A stretch of DNA of 64,000 nt from Pseudoroseicyclus_A sp041714655 (GTDB taxonomy: Bacteria > Pseudomonadota > Alphaproteobacteria > Rhodobacterales > Rhodobacteraceae). This document shows positions 41,801 through 52,075 of the stretch, one piece after another. The notes beneath the pieces are model-generated. The model made no database searches and was not told where the DNA came from. It saw only the letters and a program-made list of their open reading frames with translations. The DNA lies in contig NZ_CP168219.1 of the NCBI RefSeq assembly GCF_041714655.1, forward strand, positions 2,914,001-2,978,000, given 5' to 3'. Numbering within the stretch: position 1 is the stretch's first letter; every line of letters begins with the position of its first letter. Made by a program: the position numbers and the translations under genes.

Positions 41801-42711
41801 TGGCGATGCATATCGAGTTCCGTCACCTGCGCACCATCCGCGCCATCCACCAGACGGGCGGGCTCGCCCGGGCGGCCGATCAGCTCGGCATGACGCAGAG
41901 CGCGCTATCCCATCAGATCAAGGGGATCGAGGATCAGGCGGGGGTCGAGCTCTTCGTGCGGCGCTCGAAGCCGCTCCGGCTCTCCGCGGCCGGCATGAAG
42001 CTCCTCGCCGCGGCCGAGGACATCCTGCCCCGCATGGCGGCCCTCGAGGAGGAATTCGCCGGCCTCGTCTCCGGCAAGGCCGGGCGGCTCCATATCGCCA
42101 TCGAGTGCCATGCCTGTTTCGAATGGCTGCTGCCGGTCCTGGAAGCGTTCCGCAAAACCTGGCCCGACGTGGACGTCGACATCCGCCCCGGGCTCGCCTT
42201 CGAGGCGCTGCCGGCGCTCCGGCGGGAGGAGGTCGACCTCGTCGTCTCCTCCGATCCCGAGGTGCTCCCCGGCGTCGAGTTCGCGCCGCTCTTCGATTAC
42301 GAGCCGGTCTTCCTCTGCGCCGCCGGGCATCCGCTGGCGTCCAAGAGCTTCGTCGAGGCGGAGGATTTCCGCGGCGAGACGCTGATCACCTATCCGGTGG
42401 ATCGCGCCCGGCTCGACATCTTCAGCCAGCTCCTGACGCCCGCAAAGGTCGAGCCCGCCGCCGTGCGGCAGGTGGAGCTGACGGCGATGATCCTGCTTCT
42501 GGTCGCCTCCGGCCGCGGCGTCGCGGTGCTGCCAGACTGGGTCGTGCGCCAGCTCAAGGGCTCGAGCGACCTCGTGACCAAGCCGGTCACAAAGGGCGGC
42601 CTCACCCGCCGGCTCTATGCCGCGGTGCGGGAGGAGGAGGCGGGGCTACCTTACGTCGCCCATGTGATCCGCCTCGCCCGGCAGGAGGCCGTGAAGCTGC
42701 AACGCGGCTGA
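41800..42711 (+). CDS. metR: LysR family regulator MetR
   Basis: 303 residues. N-terminal helix-turn-helix (HLRTIRAIHQTGGLARAADQLGMTQSALSHQIKGIEDQAGVELFVRRSKPLRLSAAG, about residues 8-65) and a substrate-binding LysR domain starting HIAIECHACFEWLLPVLEAF. The sequence and its divergent position next to metF identify it as MetR, which uses homocysteine as co-inducer. Start choice: ATG 41800, or ATG 41806 (MHIEFRHL), which matches typical homologs. No strong ribosome-binding site precedes either. Confidence 0.88.
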   Translation: MAMHIEFRHLRTIRAIHQTGGLARAADQLGMTQSALSHQIKGIEDQAGVELFVRRSKPLRLSAAGMKLLAAAEDILPRMAALEEEFAGLVSGKAGRLHIAIECHACFEWLLPVLEAFRKTWPDVDVDIRPGLAFEALPALRREEVDLVVSSDPEVLPGVEFAPLFDYEPVFLCAAGHPLASKSFVEAEDFRGETLITYPVDRARLDIFSQLLTPAKVEPAAVRQVELTAMILLLVASGRGVAVLPDWVVRQLKGSSDLVTKPVTKGGLTRRLYAAVREEEAGLPYVAHVIRLARQEAVKLQRG

Positions 42712-42749
42712 TGGCGCGAAACGGCCCGGCAGGGCCGGTGAGCAGAGCC

Positions 42750-43580
42750 CTAGCCGAGCGCCGGCAGCGCCGCGCGCAGCACGGTCTCGAGCTTCGCCGC
42801 CCCGACCGGCGCCATGGCCTTCGTGTGCTCGTGGCTGATCTTCTCGTCGCTCATGCCCGCGGCCATGTTGGTGATGGCAGAAATTGCCGCCACCTTCAGG
42901 CCGAGGAACCGCGCGAGGATCACCTCGGGCACCGTCGACATGCCGACGGCATCGGCGCCGAGCGTGCGGATCGCCTTGATCTCCGCCGGCGTCTCGAAGG
43001 AGGGGCCGGAATACCAAGCATAGGTGCCGCGGTGCATCTCCGTCCCCGTCTTCCGCGCCGCCTCGAACAGCGCGACGCGAAGCGCCGGATCATAAGCATC
43101 CGTCATCGGCACGAACCGCGCGTCGCTCGGCTCGCCGATCAGCGGATTGAGGCCCGAGAAGTTGATATGGTCGTTGAGCGCCATGATCGAGCCCGTCGGC
43201 ATGTCGGGCCTAAGCGAGCCGGCGGCATTCGTCAGCACCAGCGTCTTCGCGCCGAGCGCCGTCAGCACCTCGAGCGGCAGGCGCATCGCCCTGGGATCGC
43301 CCTTCTCGTAGTAATGCGCCCGCCCGCCGAGCACGGCGACGCGCATGCCTTCCAGCGTGCCAATCACCAGCTCGGGCACATGGCCCGAGACCCCGGCATG
43401 GGGAAAGCCCGGCAGCTCGGAATAGGGGATCCGCGGGCCGTCGACGGCCTCCGCCAGATGGCCGAGGCCGGAGCCGAGGACGAGCCCGATGCGCACGCCC
43501 TCCCGCCCGCCGATCTGGCGGCGGATCTGGGCGGCGAGGTCCTTGGCGGGTTGCGAAATGGCGCTGGCGGGCAGGTTCAT
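42750..43580 (-). CDS. purine-nucleoside phosphorylase
   Basis: 276 residues, trimeric PNP family. Phosphate- and base-binding motifs GLVLGSGLGHLAE (about 32-44), LGGRAHYYEKGD, TNAAGSLRPDM, YSGPSFETPAE, GMSTVPEVILARFLGLKVAAISAITNMAAGM. It cleaves inosine and guanosine with phosphate to a free base and ribose 1-phosphate in the cytoplasm. Last gene of the leftward nucleoside uptake operon, following permease 2 by 39 bases, so imported nucleosides are salvaged at once. Confidence 0.9.
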   Translation of the reverse strand: MNLPASAISQPAKDLAAQIRRQIGGREGVRIGLVLGSGLGHLAEAVDGPRIPYSELPGFPHAGVSGHVPELVIGTLEGMRVAVLGGRAHYYEKGDPRAMRLPLEVLTALGAKTLVLTNAAGSLRPDMPTGSIMALNDHINFSGLNPLIGEPSDARFVPMTDAYDPALRVALFEAARKTGTEMHRGTYAWYSGPSFETPAEIKAIRTLGADAVGMSTVPEVILARFLGLKVAAISAITNMAAGMSDEKISHEHTKAMAPVGAAKLETVLRAALPALG

Positions 43581-43619
43581 GGATGGGGTTCTTCCTTGCG
43601 GCGCGAGGGGGTCCGCCCC

Positions 43620-44591
43620 TCAGCGCTCCTTCACATAGGGCTCGCCCCCGGCGCGGGGCGGGATCGCCTTGCCGACGAAGCCGGCGAGGATGACGACCGT
43701 CATGATATAGGGCAGCGCCGAGAGGAACTGGCCCTGCACCCGCATGCCGATCACCGCCTGGATGACGTCCGGCCGCAGCTCCAGCGCCTGCAAAAAGCCG
43801 AAGAGCAGGCAGGCCATCAGCGCATACCAGGGCCGCCATTTGGCGAAAATGAGCGCGGCGAGGGCGATATAGCCCCGCCCGGCGGTCATGTCCTTGATGA
43901 AGCCGGCCGCCGGCTCGGCGGTGGCGAGCTGGGCGCCGGCGATGCCGGTGAGCACGCCGCAGATGACGATGGCCGAGTAGCGCAGGCCGCGGACGGAGAT
44001 GCCGGCGGTATCGACCGCCGCCGGGTTCTCGCCGACGGCGCGCAGGCGCAGGCCGTAGCGCGTCCGGTAGAGCACCCACCAGGAGAGCGGCACGATGAGG
44101 AAGGCGATATAGACGAGGATCGTATGGCCCGAGATCAGCTCGTAATAGATCGGCCCGATCACCGGCACGTCCCGCAGCGCCTCGGCCCCCGGAAGGGTGA
44201 TGGAGGCAAAGCGCGAGCCGGTGCCGAGCTGCGGCGTCCGCCCGCCCTGGCCGAACCAGCTCTGCGCGATGACGACCGTCAGGCCTTGGGCGAAGAAGTT
44301 GATGGCGACGCCCGAGATGAGCTGATTGCCGCGGAAGGTGATCGAGGCGAGCCCGTGGATCGCCGAGAGCAGCAGCGAGGCGCCGATGCCGGCGAGAAGG
44401 CCGATCCAGACCGATCCGGTGATGGCGGCGATCGCGGCGGCGAGGAAGGCCCCGCCCAGCATCTTGCCCTCGAGCCCGATGTCGAAGATCCCCGCCCGCT
44501 CCGAGAAGAGCCCGGCGAGGCAGGCGAGGAGCAGGGGCGTCGCGAGCCGCACCGTGGCGTCGAGCACCGTCAGGAGTGTCAGGAGGTCCAT
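43620..44591 (-). CDS. nucleoside ABC transporter permease 2 (YufQ/BmpC type)
   Basis: 323 residues, eight or so helices of the branched-chain-type permease fold (LTVLDATVRLATPLLLACLAGLFSERAGIFDIGLEGKMLGGAFLAA). The stretch ERAGIFDIGLEGKML is conserved in YufQ/NupQ-like permeases, and VRGLRYSAIVICGVLTGIAGAQLA in the second half. It forms the channel with the upstream permease. It follows the LysE-type gene by four bases. Confidence 0.85.
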   Translation of the reverse strand: MDLLTLLTVLDATVRLATPLLLACLAGLFSERAGIFDIGLEGKMLGGAFLAAAIAAITGSVWIGLLAGIGASLLLSAIHGLASITFRGNQLISGVAINFFAQGLTVVIAQSWFGQGGRTPQLGTGSRFASITLPGAEALRDVPVIGPIYYELISGHTILVYIAFLIVPLSWWVLYRTRYGLRLRAVGENPAAVDTAGISVRGLRYSAIVICGVLTGIAGAQLATAEPAAGFIKDMTAGRGYIALAALIFAKWRPWYALMACLLFGFLQALELRPDVIQAVIGMRVQGQFLSALPYIMTVVILAGFVGKAIPPRAGGEPYVKER

Positions 44592-44595
44592 AAGC

Positions 44596-45234
44596 TCAGC
44601 TCCGGGCCAGGGCCATCTTGAGGGCGGCGAAGGCGAAGAAGGCGCCGAGCGCGCCCTCGATCCGCCGGCGGAAACGGCCGTAGAGCACGCGCACCGGGCT
44701 GGACGACAGCGCCAGCGCCCAGGCGCCGTGGATCACGAAGGAGATCGCGAAGGCCCCGGCGAGGAAGGCGGCATGGGTCAGGGCCCCGCCACCGGCCGTC
44801 GCGCCGACGGCGGCGATGGCCAGCCAGAAGACGATGGCCTTGGGATTGGTGACCTGCAGAAGGAAGCCCGTCGACCAGAGCGCCCCCGCGCTGCGGATCG
44901 GCTGCGGCGCGGCCTCCGGCACGGCGGCACCGGAGCGCGCCTTGCGGAAGGCGCCCCAGGCCAGCCAGAGCAGGTAGCCGGCGCCGAGGAGGCGCAGCAG
45001 CGTCATCGCCCAGGCCGCCTCGGCAAGGAGGAGGCCGACGCCCACCATGGTCGCCGCGTTGATGACGACCGATCCGCAGGCGATGCCGGTGGCCGTCAGC
45101 AGCGCCGCGCGCCGCCCCTGCCCCAGGCCGATGCCGAGCAGCAGCGCCACCGCCGGCCCCGGGCTCGCGGCCGCGACGACGAGGATCGCATAGGCCGCGG
45201 CGAAGAGCGGCAGGTGCTGGACGAGATCGCTCAT
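44596..45234 (-). CDS. LysE family translocator
   Basis: 212 residues, about six helices. LysE-type marks: AAASPGPAVALLLGIGLGQGRRAALLTATGIACG, WLAWGAFRKARSG, and FLLQVTNPKAIVFWLAIAA. LysE/RhtB proteins export basic amino acids, threonine or homoserine. It is inserted, with overlap or a four-base gap on each side, between the two permeases of a nucleoside importer, which is unexpected. It may export an over-produced product or respond to the same inducer. The real substrate is unknown. Confidence 0.85.
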   Translation of the reverse strand: MSDLVQHLPLFAAAYAILVVAAASPGPAVALLLGIGLGQGRRAALLTATGIACGSVVINAATMVGVGLLLAEAAWAMTLLRLLGAGYLLWLAWGAFRKARSGAAVPEAAPQPIRSAGALWSTGFLLQVTNPKAIVFWLAIAAVGATAGGGALTHAAFLAGAFAISFVIHGAWALALSSSPVRVLYGRFRRRIEGALGAFFAFAALKMALARS

Positions 45235-46352
45235 TCTGCCGGCTCCAGTTTCGTCTCGGGCTTCGGCGGGCGGCGCAGGGCCATCCAGATCTTCTCGATC
45301 GGCATCCGCACCATGTTGTCGAGCGCCCCGGTGAAGAGGATCACCAGCGCCTGGATGACAACGATCATCTCGCGGGGGATCGAGGTCCAGAGCGCCAGCT
45401 CTGCGCCGCCCTGGTAGAGGAAGCCGAAAAGCAGCGCGGCGAGGAAGATGCCGAACGGATGCGACCGCCCCATCAGCGCCACGGCGATGCCGATGAAGCC
45501 GGCGCCCTCGACGGCGTTCAGCACGAGCCGCTCGCTGTAGCCCATGACGTTGTTGATCGCCATGCAGCCCGCAAGCCCGCCGGAGATCAGCATGGTCACC
45601 ATGATGATCTTCGTGGGACTGATGCCCGCGTATTTGGCGCCGCTCTCGGAAAAGCCGAAGGCGCGGATCTGGTAGCCGAGCCGCGTCCGCCAGATCAGCG
45701 CCCAGACGCCGACGCAGGCGGCGAGCGCCACGAAGAAGCTGACATTCGCCGGCGTGCCGCGGAAGCGGATGGTCTCTTCGCTCGAGAACATCGTGCGGAA
45801 GTCCGGCAGATGCGCGGTCTCGGGGAAGAGCCCGGTGGCCGGCTCGGAAGAGCCCATGGGCTTCAGCACGTTGACGAGCAGATAGACCAGCAGCGCATTG
45901 GCGATGAAGTTGAACATGATCGTCGTGATGACGATGTGGCTGCCCCGCCGCGCCTGCAGGAAGGCCGGGATCGCCGCCCAGGCGGCCCCGAAGAGCGCCC
46001 CGGCGCAGATCGCGACGAGAAGCGCCACCGACCAGTGCGGGAAGGGCAGGTAGAGGCAGGCCAGCGCGACGCCGAGCCCGCCGAGCCCGGCCTGGCCCTC
46101 GGCGCCAATGTTGAAGAGCCGCGCATGGTTGGCCACGCCCACGGCGAGGCCGGTGAAGATGAAGTTCGTCGCGTAATAGAGCGTGTAGCCCCAGCCGTAG
46201 GTGGAACCCACGGCGCCAGTGACCATCAGCTTCAGCGCCTCCCAGGGGTTCTCGCCGATGGCCAGGATCACGATGGCCGAGAAGAGCGCCGCCAGCAGCA
46301 GCGAGAAGAGCGGCACAAGCACGACATCGGCCCAGGCGGGGATGCGGGTCAT
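45231..46352 (-). CDS. nucleoside ABC transporter permease 1 (YufP/BmpB type)
   Basis: 373 residues, about ten helices. Start-of-fold segment VVLVPLFSLLLAALFSAIVILAIG, then AVGVANHARLFNIGAEGQAGLGGLG (the conserved FNIGAEGQ) and IRAFGFSESGAKYAGISPTKI. It pairs with the YufQ-type permease. ATG at 46352 is one base after the ATPase stop codon; the longer frame to 46472 is an upstream shadow. Stop overlaps the LysE-type start by four bases. Confidence 0.85.
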   Translation of the reverse strand: MTRIPAWADVVLVPLFSLLLAALFSAIVILAIGENPWEALKLMVTGAVGSTYGWGYTLYYATNFIFTGLAVGVANHARLFNIGAEGQAGLGGLGVALACLYLPFPHWSVALLVAICAGALFGAAWAAIPAFLQARRGSHIVITTIMFNFIANALLVYLLVNVLKPMGSSEPATGLFPETAHLPDFRTMFSSEETIRFRGTPANVSFFVALAACVGVWALIWRTRLGYQIRAFGFSESGAKYAGISPTKIIMVTMLISGGLAGCMAINNVMGYSERLVLNAVEGAGFIGIAVALMGRSHPFGIFLAALLFGFLYQGGAELALWTSIPREMIVVIQALVILFTGALDNMVRMPIEKIWMALRRPPKPETKLEPAE

Positions 46353-46353
46353 C

Positions 46354-47958
<1,605 letters not shown>

Positions 47959-48026
47959 GCCCCCTGCCCCCTTCTGCCGGGCCGCGCCGGTCCCCCGGCG
48001 CGGCCCGTTTGTCATTGCCGGTCAGA

Positions 48027-49022
48027 TCAGAACTGGATCGCCGGGCAGGTCTCGTCCGAGGTGTAGTCGTGCACCATGATCTCGCCCGAGGCGATGCCGG
48101 CGGCGGCTTCGTCGACCGCGGCCTTCATCTCGTCGGTGATCAGGCTCTCGTTGTTCTCGTCGAGCGCATAGCCGACGCCGCCGTTGTCGGCGCCCATGAT
48201 GACGAGGCCGGTCTCGACCTCCGGGCCCGCCATGAAGGCGTCATAGACGGCATTGTCGACGCGCTTGAGCATCGAGGTCAGCACCTGGCCCGGGTGCAGG
48301 TAGTTCTGGTTGCTGTCGACGCCGATGCTGAGGATGTCCTCGTCAGCGGCGGTCTGCAGCACGCCCACGCCGGAGCCGCCGGCGGCGGCATAGACGACAT
48401 CGGCGCCCTGGCTGATCTGCGCGAGGGTCAGCTCGGAGCCCTTGCCCGGGTCGTTCCAGGCGTCGGGCGTGGTGCCGACGAAGTTGGCGACGACAGTGGC
48501 ATCGGGGTTGGTGTCGAGCACGCCCTGGGCATAGCCGCAGCCGAACTTGCGGATGGTCGGGATGTCCATGCCGCCGACGAAGCCGACGGTATCGGATTCG
48601 GAGGCCATCGCGGCGAGAACGCCGACGAAGTAGGAGCCGACATGCTCATCGAAGATCACCGAGCGGACGTTCGGCTGGTCGACGACGGCGTCGATCACGA
48701 CGAAGGTCGTGTCGGGATAGTCGGGCGCCACCTGGTTGAGGGCGGTCTCGAACGAGAAGCCGGCCATGACGATCGGGTTGTTGCCCGCCTCGGCAAAGCG
48801 GCGGAGCGCCTGCTCGCGCTGCGCGTCGTTCTGCAGCTCGACCTCGTTGAACGCTTCGCCGGTTTCCTCGGCCCACATGGTGGCGCCATTGAAGGCGGAT
48901 TCGTTGAAGGATTTGTCGAATTTGCCGCCGAGGTCGTAGATGATGGCCGGATCGGCGAGGGCGGCGCCGGTGGACAGGGCCAGCGCGGCGCAGGCGCCGA
49001 AGAGTTTCGTCATGTGGGTCAT
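48027..49022 (-). CDS. BMP family nucleoside-binding protein (PnrA/NupN-like)
   Basis: 331 residues. Sec signal LFGACAALALSTGAALA; there is no lipobox Cys at the cleavage site, so it is likely soluble in the periplasm. Typical text: IIYDLGGKFDKSFNESAFNGA, IVMAGFSFETALNQVAPDYPDTTFVVID, VGFVGGMDIPTIRKFGCGYAQGV, VYAAAGGSGVGVLQTA, GVDSNQNYLHPG. Start ATG 49022, after GGGAG. It supplies purine nucleosides to the transporter and is the first gene of the operon, which ends in purine nucleoside phosphorylase. Confidence 0.88.
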   Translation of the reverse strand: MTHMTKLFGACAALALSTGAALADPAIIYDLGGKFDKSFNESAFNGATMWAEETGEAFNEVELQNDAQREQALRRFAEAGNNPIVMAGFSFETALNQVAPDYPDTTFVVIDAVVDQPNVRSVIFDEHVGSYFVGVLAAMASESDTVGFVGGMDIPTIRKFGCGYAQGVLDTNPDATVVANFVGTTPDAWNDPGKGSELTLAQISQGADVVYAAAGGSGVGVLQTAADEDILSIGVDSNQNYLHPGQVLTSMLKRVDNAVYDAFMAGPEVETGLVIMGADNGGVGYALDENNESLITDEMKAAVDEAAAGIASGEIMVHDYTSDETCPAIQF

Positions 49023-49201
49023 TGAAAATCTCCCAGGTCGTTTTTTGCGGCCACCTCCGACCCTCGGAGGCACGCCTTATGGAGAGCCGGCGCGGGGCGC
49101 CGGTTCATCGCCCGATAAGGCAACGGGGGGCTGGGGCGGTCAACTGCTTTTTGGGAGTGGCGCGGCAGGACGCCGCGGGACAGGCCCGGAGCGGGCCCCA
49201 A

Positions 49202-49612
49202 TCAAAGAGGCTTGATGAGGATAAGGGCAGAAACGGCACCGCCGGGCCTCGGATAATAGGCGGGCCGCCGCCCGGCCCGGGTGTAGCCGGCCCCGCCGTA
49301 GAGCGCGCGCGCCGGCGCATTGTCCTCCGCCACCTCGAGGAAGGCGCTGGCCGCGCCGCGGGCGCGGGCCTCTTCCTCGAAACCTTGGAGGAGCGCCGCG
49401 GCATGGCCCTGCCGGCGGTGATCGGGATGGGTCGCGAGCATCAGAACTTCCGCCTCGCCGGCGATGGCCCGGCCGAGGAGGAAGGCGGTGCCGGCCTCGC
49501 CGAGGACGAAGGCGCCGGGGCTCGCCAGCATCTCGCCGATCTCGGCAGCCGACCACGGCCGCTCGGGGCCGGCGGAGGCATGGTGGATGGCGGCGATCTC
49601 GTCGGGGGTCAT
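49202..49612 (-). CDS. rimI: GNAT acetyltransferase, RimI type
   Basis: 136 residues. GNAT marks: the acetyl-CoA loop ATHPDHRRQGHAAALL, the ending LEVAEDNAPARALYGGAGYTRAGRRPAYY, and FVLGEAGTAFLLGRAIAGEAEVLML. RimI acetylates the N-terminal Ala of ribosomal protein S18. Position just after tsaB, nine bases downstream, is a common bacterial arrangement and supports the call, though any GNAT is hard to assign by sequence alone. Confidence 0.8.
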   Translation of the reverse strand: MTPDEIAAIHHASAGPERPWSAAEIGEMLASPGAFVLGEAGTAFLLGRAIAGEAEVLMLATHPDHRRQGHAAALLQGFEEEARARGAASAFLEVAEDNAPARALYGGAGYTRAGRRPAYYPRPGGAVSALILIKPL

Positions 49613-49621
49613 GACCCCGGA

Positions 49622-50179
49622 TTAGGGCAGCATCGGCGGCGGCGCCAGCTTCGGCGGCGCGGCATCGGGGGCGCGGATGTAGAGCGGCACGGGTCGGGGC
49701 GCGGCGGCGCCCTCCGCCAGGCGGGCGGCGGCGATGCGGGCGATGGCGGCGATGGCGGCCTCGGGGGAGGCGGGGCCGGCGGCCCCGGGCGGGACCTCCG
49801 CCTCCGGCACCAGCATTGCCGCGCCGCCTGCGGGCCGGAGGTAAGCCATGCCGCGCGGCGCCGGCAGCGCCACGTCGCCCTCCCCCGCCGCCGCGAAGAG
49901 ATCGACCCCGATGGCGGGGATGCCGAGCCCGATCGCGAGGCCCCTTGCGGCAGAGACGGAGAGGCGGATGCCGGTGAAATTCCCCGGGCCGATGCCGACG
50001 CCGATGGCGGTGAGGTCGCCCCAGACGAGCCCGGCCTCGGCCAGAAGCTCTTCCAGAAGCCCCATCAGCCGCTCGGCCTGCCCCCGCGCCATGGGCTCAA
50101 CGCGGGTGGTGAGCGCCCCGCCGGCAAGGAGCGCGGCGGAGAGCTGGGGGCCGGAGGTGTCGAAGGCGAGGACGGTCAT
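49622..50179 (-). CDS. tsaB: tRNA threonylcarbamoyladenosine biosynthesis protein TsaB
   Basis: 185 residues. N-terminal ASKHA domain: VLAFDTSGPQLSAALL, LLAEAGLVWGDLTAIGVGIGPGNFTGIRLSVSAARGLAIGL (the characteristic GPGNFTGIR block). It works with TsaD and TsaE to make t6A on tRNAs that read ANN codons. The ATG at 50179 shares its last base with the upstream GFA-type stop. Slightly short C-terminal half, which is normal in alphaproteobacteria. Confidence 0.87.
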   Translation of the reverse strand: MTVLAFDTSGPQLSAALLAGGALTTRVEPMARGQAERLMGLLEELLAEAGLVWGDLTAIGVGIGPGNFTGIRLSVSAARGLAIGLGIPAIGVDLFAAAGEGDVALPAPRGMAYLRPAGGAAMLVPEAEVPPGAAGPASPEAAIAAIARIAAARLAEGAAAPRPVPLYIRAPDAAPPKLAPPPMLP

Positions 50180-50631
50180 CAGCCGCAGGTCTGCAAGCTG
50201 GCCCGCCCGCTGGCGGCATGGCGGGGCGCGTCGTCCTCGATATGCAGCCAGGGGAGGCCGGATTCCACATGGGTTTGGAGCTGCGGCGGAAGCTCCGCCG
50301 CCTGGTCGATGACGCCGAGCGGCACGTGGACCTGCCCGGGCAGGTAATCGAAGGTGGCGGCGAGCGGCGAGCCGCAGCCCGCGCAGAACCAGCGCCGGCC
50401 CCCGGGCGCCGCCGAGACGGCCCGCCCGGCCGGCGACCAATGCGCTTGCCCTTCCGGGAAGGCCGCAAAGGCCGCGACCGGCGCGCCGGTCGCCCGGCGG
50501 CAGTCGCTGCAATGGCAGTAGGAGAGGCGCTCCGGCCAGGATGCGGCGGCGAGCCGGCTCTGGCCGCAATAGCAGCGCCCCGTGATGGCCGGGCTCTTGC
50601 TGGCCGAATCCGTGGCCGGATCAGACGGCAA
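50179..50631 (-). CDS. GFA family (glutathione-dependent formaldehyde-activating-like) zinc protein
   Basis: 150 residues. Two CxxC-type zinc clusters and a third site: CYCG (C20, C22), CHCSDC (C39, C41, C44) and CAGC (C83, C86), the Mss4-like beta fold of the GFA/CENP-V family. Members may bind glutathione adducts; most have no proven activity. It sits between nfu and tsaB, overlapping both by about 11 and 1 bases, which is unusual and hints at a recent insertion into a conserved block. Confidence 0.82.
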   Translation of the reverse strand: MPSDPATDSASKSPAITGRCYCGQSRLAAASWPERLSYCHCSDCRRATGAPVAAFAAFPEGQAHWSPAGRAVSAAPGGRRWFCAGCGSPLAATFDYLPGQVHVPLGVIDQAAELPPQLQTHVESGLPWLHIEDDAPRHAASGRASLQTCG

Positions 50632-51184
50632 CCGGCCGCACCTCGGTCACCTCGGGGATGTAGTGGCGCAGGAGGTTCTCGATGCCCATCTTCAGCGTCA
50701 GCGTCGAGGAGGGGCAGCCGGCGCAGGCGCCCTGCATGTGCAGGTAGACGACGCCCCGCTCGAAGCCGTGGAAGGTGATGTCGCCGCCGTCCTGCGCCAC
50801 CGCCGGGCGGACGCGCGTGTCGAGCAGCTCCTTGATCTGGCCGACGATCTCGCCATCCTCGCCGTCATGCGCGGCATGGCCGTCGGAGGGGGCGCCGGCG
50901 CCCTCGATCAGGGGCGCGCCGGACTGGAAGTGATCCATCACCGCGCCGAGGATGCCGGGCTTGATGTGATCCCATTCCGTGGCTTCGCTCTTGGTGACGG
51001 TCACGAAATCGTTGCCGAAGAAGACGCCGGTCACCCCGCCGATGCCGAAGATGGCCCGGGCGAGCGGCGAGACCTCCGCCGCTTCGGCGCTGGCGAAATC
51101 CGCGGTGCCGCTGTCCATAACCGACTGGCCGGGCAGGAATTTCAGCGTCGCAGGATTCGGCGTCGATTCGGTCTGGATGAACAT
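50621..51184 (-). CDS. Nfu/NifU-type iron-sulfur carrier protein
   Basis: 187 residues. Nfu N-terminal domain (MFIQTESTPNPATLKFLPG, and FGIGGVTGVFFGNDFVTVTK) plus a C-terminal NifU domain with the cluster-binding CAGC motif at C154/C157 (GACAGCPSSTLTLKMGIENLL). It delivers 4Fe-4S clusters to target proteins. Start ATG 51184; the extension to 51241 lacks conservation in homologs. First gene of the leftward nfu-GFA-tsaB-rimI set. Confidence 0.9.
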   Translation of the reverse strand: MFIQTESTPNPATLKFLPGQSVMDSGTADFASAEAAEVSPLARAIFGIGGVTGVFFGNDFVTVTKSEATEWDHIKPGILGAVMDHFQSGAPLIEGAGAPSDGHAAHDGEDGEIVGQIKELLDTRVRPAVAQDGGDITFHGFERGVVYLHMQGACAGCPSSTLTLKMGIENLLRHYIPEVTEVRPVAV

Positions 51185-51367
51185 GTCGGCTTCCCTTCGT
51201 TCGGACAGGTCCGATATGCGCCCCCACCCCGGTCCGGTCAAGGGATCTGGAATGATTCTAAGCGGGCGGGGTTTCCCTATGGTAAGGTTTCATTCACCGG
51301 CCTCCGGGAAAGTTTTGGGGAACCGCTCGGCGCCGTGAGGCGTTCTGCACGTGGGGGAGGATCATCC

Positions 51368-51712
51368 TTGGACAGCTCGGACGTTTTTGCCCATCTCTCG
51401 ATCGCCCGGCTCGATCAGGCCGAGGCGTGGTACACCGCGCTCATCGGCCGCGCGCCCGACGCCCGGCCGAAATACAACCTCATGGAATGGCACGAGCACG
51501 AGGGGCGCTTTCAGCTCCGCGAGGATCGCGACCACGCCGGCTCCGGCACGATCACGCTCAAGGTCGATGACCTCGCGGCGGAGCGGGCGCGCATCGTCGA
51601 GGCCGGCATCCGCGCCGGCAAGCTCGAGAATTCCTCCGGCCGGCGGCATCTGCGGCTCGTCGACCCGTCCGGCAATCTCGTCGTGCTCGAGGCCTCAGCG
51701 GCGCTCGAGTAG
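51368..51712 (+). CDS. VOC family protein (glyoxalase-like)
   Basis: 114 residues, one beta-alpha-beta-beta-beta module pair: FAHLSIARLDQAEAWYTALIG, RFQLREDRDHAGSGTITLKVDDL, HLRLVDPSGNLVVLEA. The VOC superfamily covers glyoxalases, dioxygenases and resistance proteins; there is no way to select one here. Start TTG 51368, seven bases after GGGGGAGG (51353-51360). It is convergent with the other VOC gene and overlaps it by 18 bases at the 3' ends. Confidence 0.75.
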   Translation: MDSSDVFAHLSIARLDQAEAWYTALIGRAPDARPKYNLMEWHEHEGRFQLREDRDHAGSGTITLKVDDLAAERARIVEAGIRAGKLENSSGRRHLRLVDPSGNLVVLEASAALE

Positions 51713-52075
51713 GTCCCACAGATTGCCGAAGGCATCGCGGAAGACGGCGACGCGGCCGTAGGGCTCGTCGCGCGGCTCTTCCATGAAGGCGACGCCGGCG
51801 GCCTGCATCCGGGCATGATCGCCGACAAAATCCTCCGTCTCGAGGAAGAGGAACACCCGGCCCCCGGTCTGCGCGCCGATGGCGGCCTCCTGCGCCGGGC
51901 CCTTGGCCTTGGCGAGAAGCAGCCCCGTCTCGCCGCCCTTCGGCCGCACGACGACCCAGCGCTTGCCCTCCTGGGGCTGATCCTCGATCAGCTCGAAGCC
52001 GAGATCGCCGGTATAATGCGCGATGGCCGCGTCGTAATCCGGCACCACCAGGGTGACGAGGCCGATGCGGCTCAC
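51695..52075 (-). CDS. VOC family protein
   Basis: 126 residues. IGLVTLVVPDYDAAIAHYTGDLGFELIED, KRWVVVRPKG, GLLLAKAKGPAQ, VFLFLETEDFVGDHARMQAAGVAFMEEPRDEPYGRVAVFRDAFGNLWDLLER. The end GRVAVFRDAFGNLWDL holds the family's metal-site Glu/His region in degenerate form. Start GTG 52075, overlapping the stop of the universal stress protein by four bases, so the two are coupled. Substrate unknown. Confidence 0.8.
   Translation of the reverse strand: MSRIGLVTLVVPDYDAAIAHYTGDLGFELIEDQPQEGKRWVVVRPKGGETGLLLAKAKGPAQEAAIGAQTGGRVFLFLETEDFVGDHARMQAAGVAFMEEPRDEPYGRVAVFRDAFGNLWDLLERR

Noticed and set aside
41787..44621. 944-codon rightward ORF across metR, the phosphorylase and a permease
   Set aside because: It shadows three genes with strong family matches in other frames; the composition is that of a GC-rich antisense frame.
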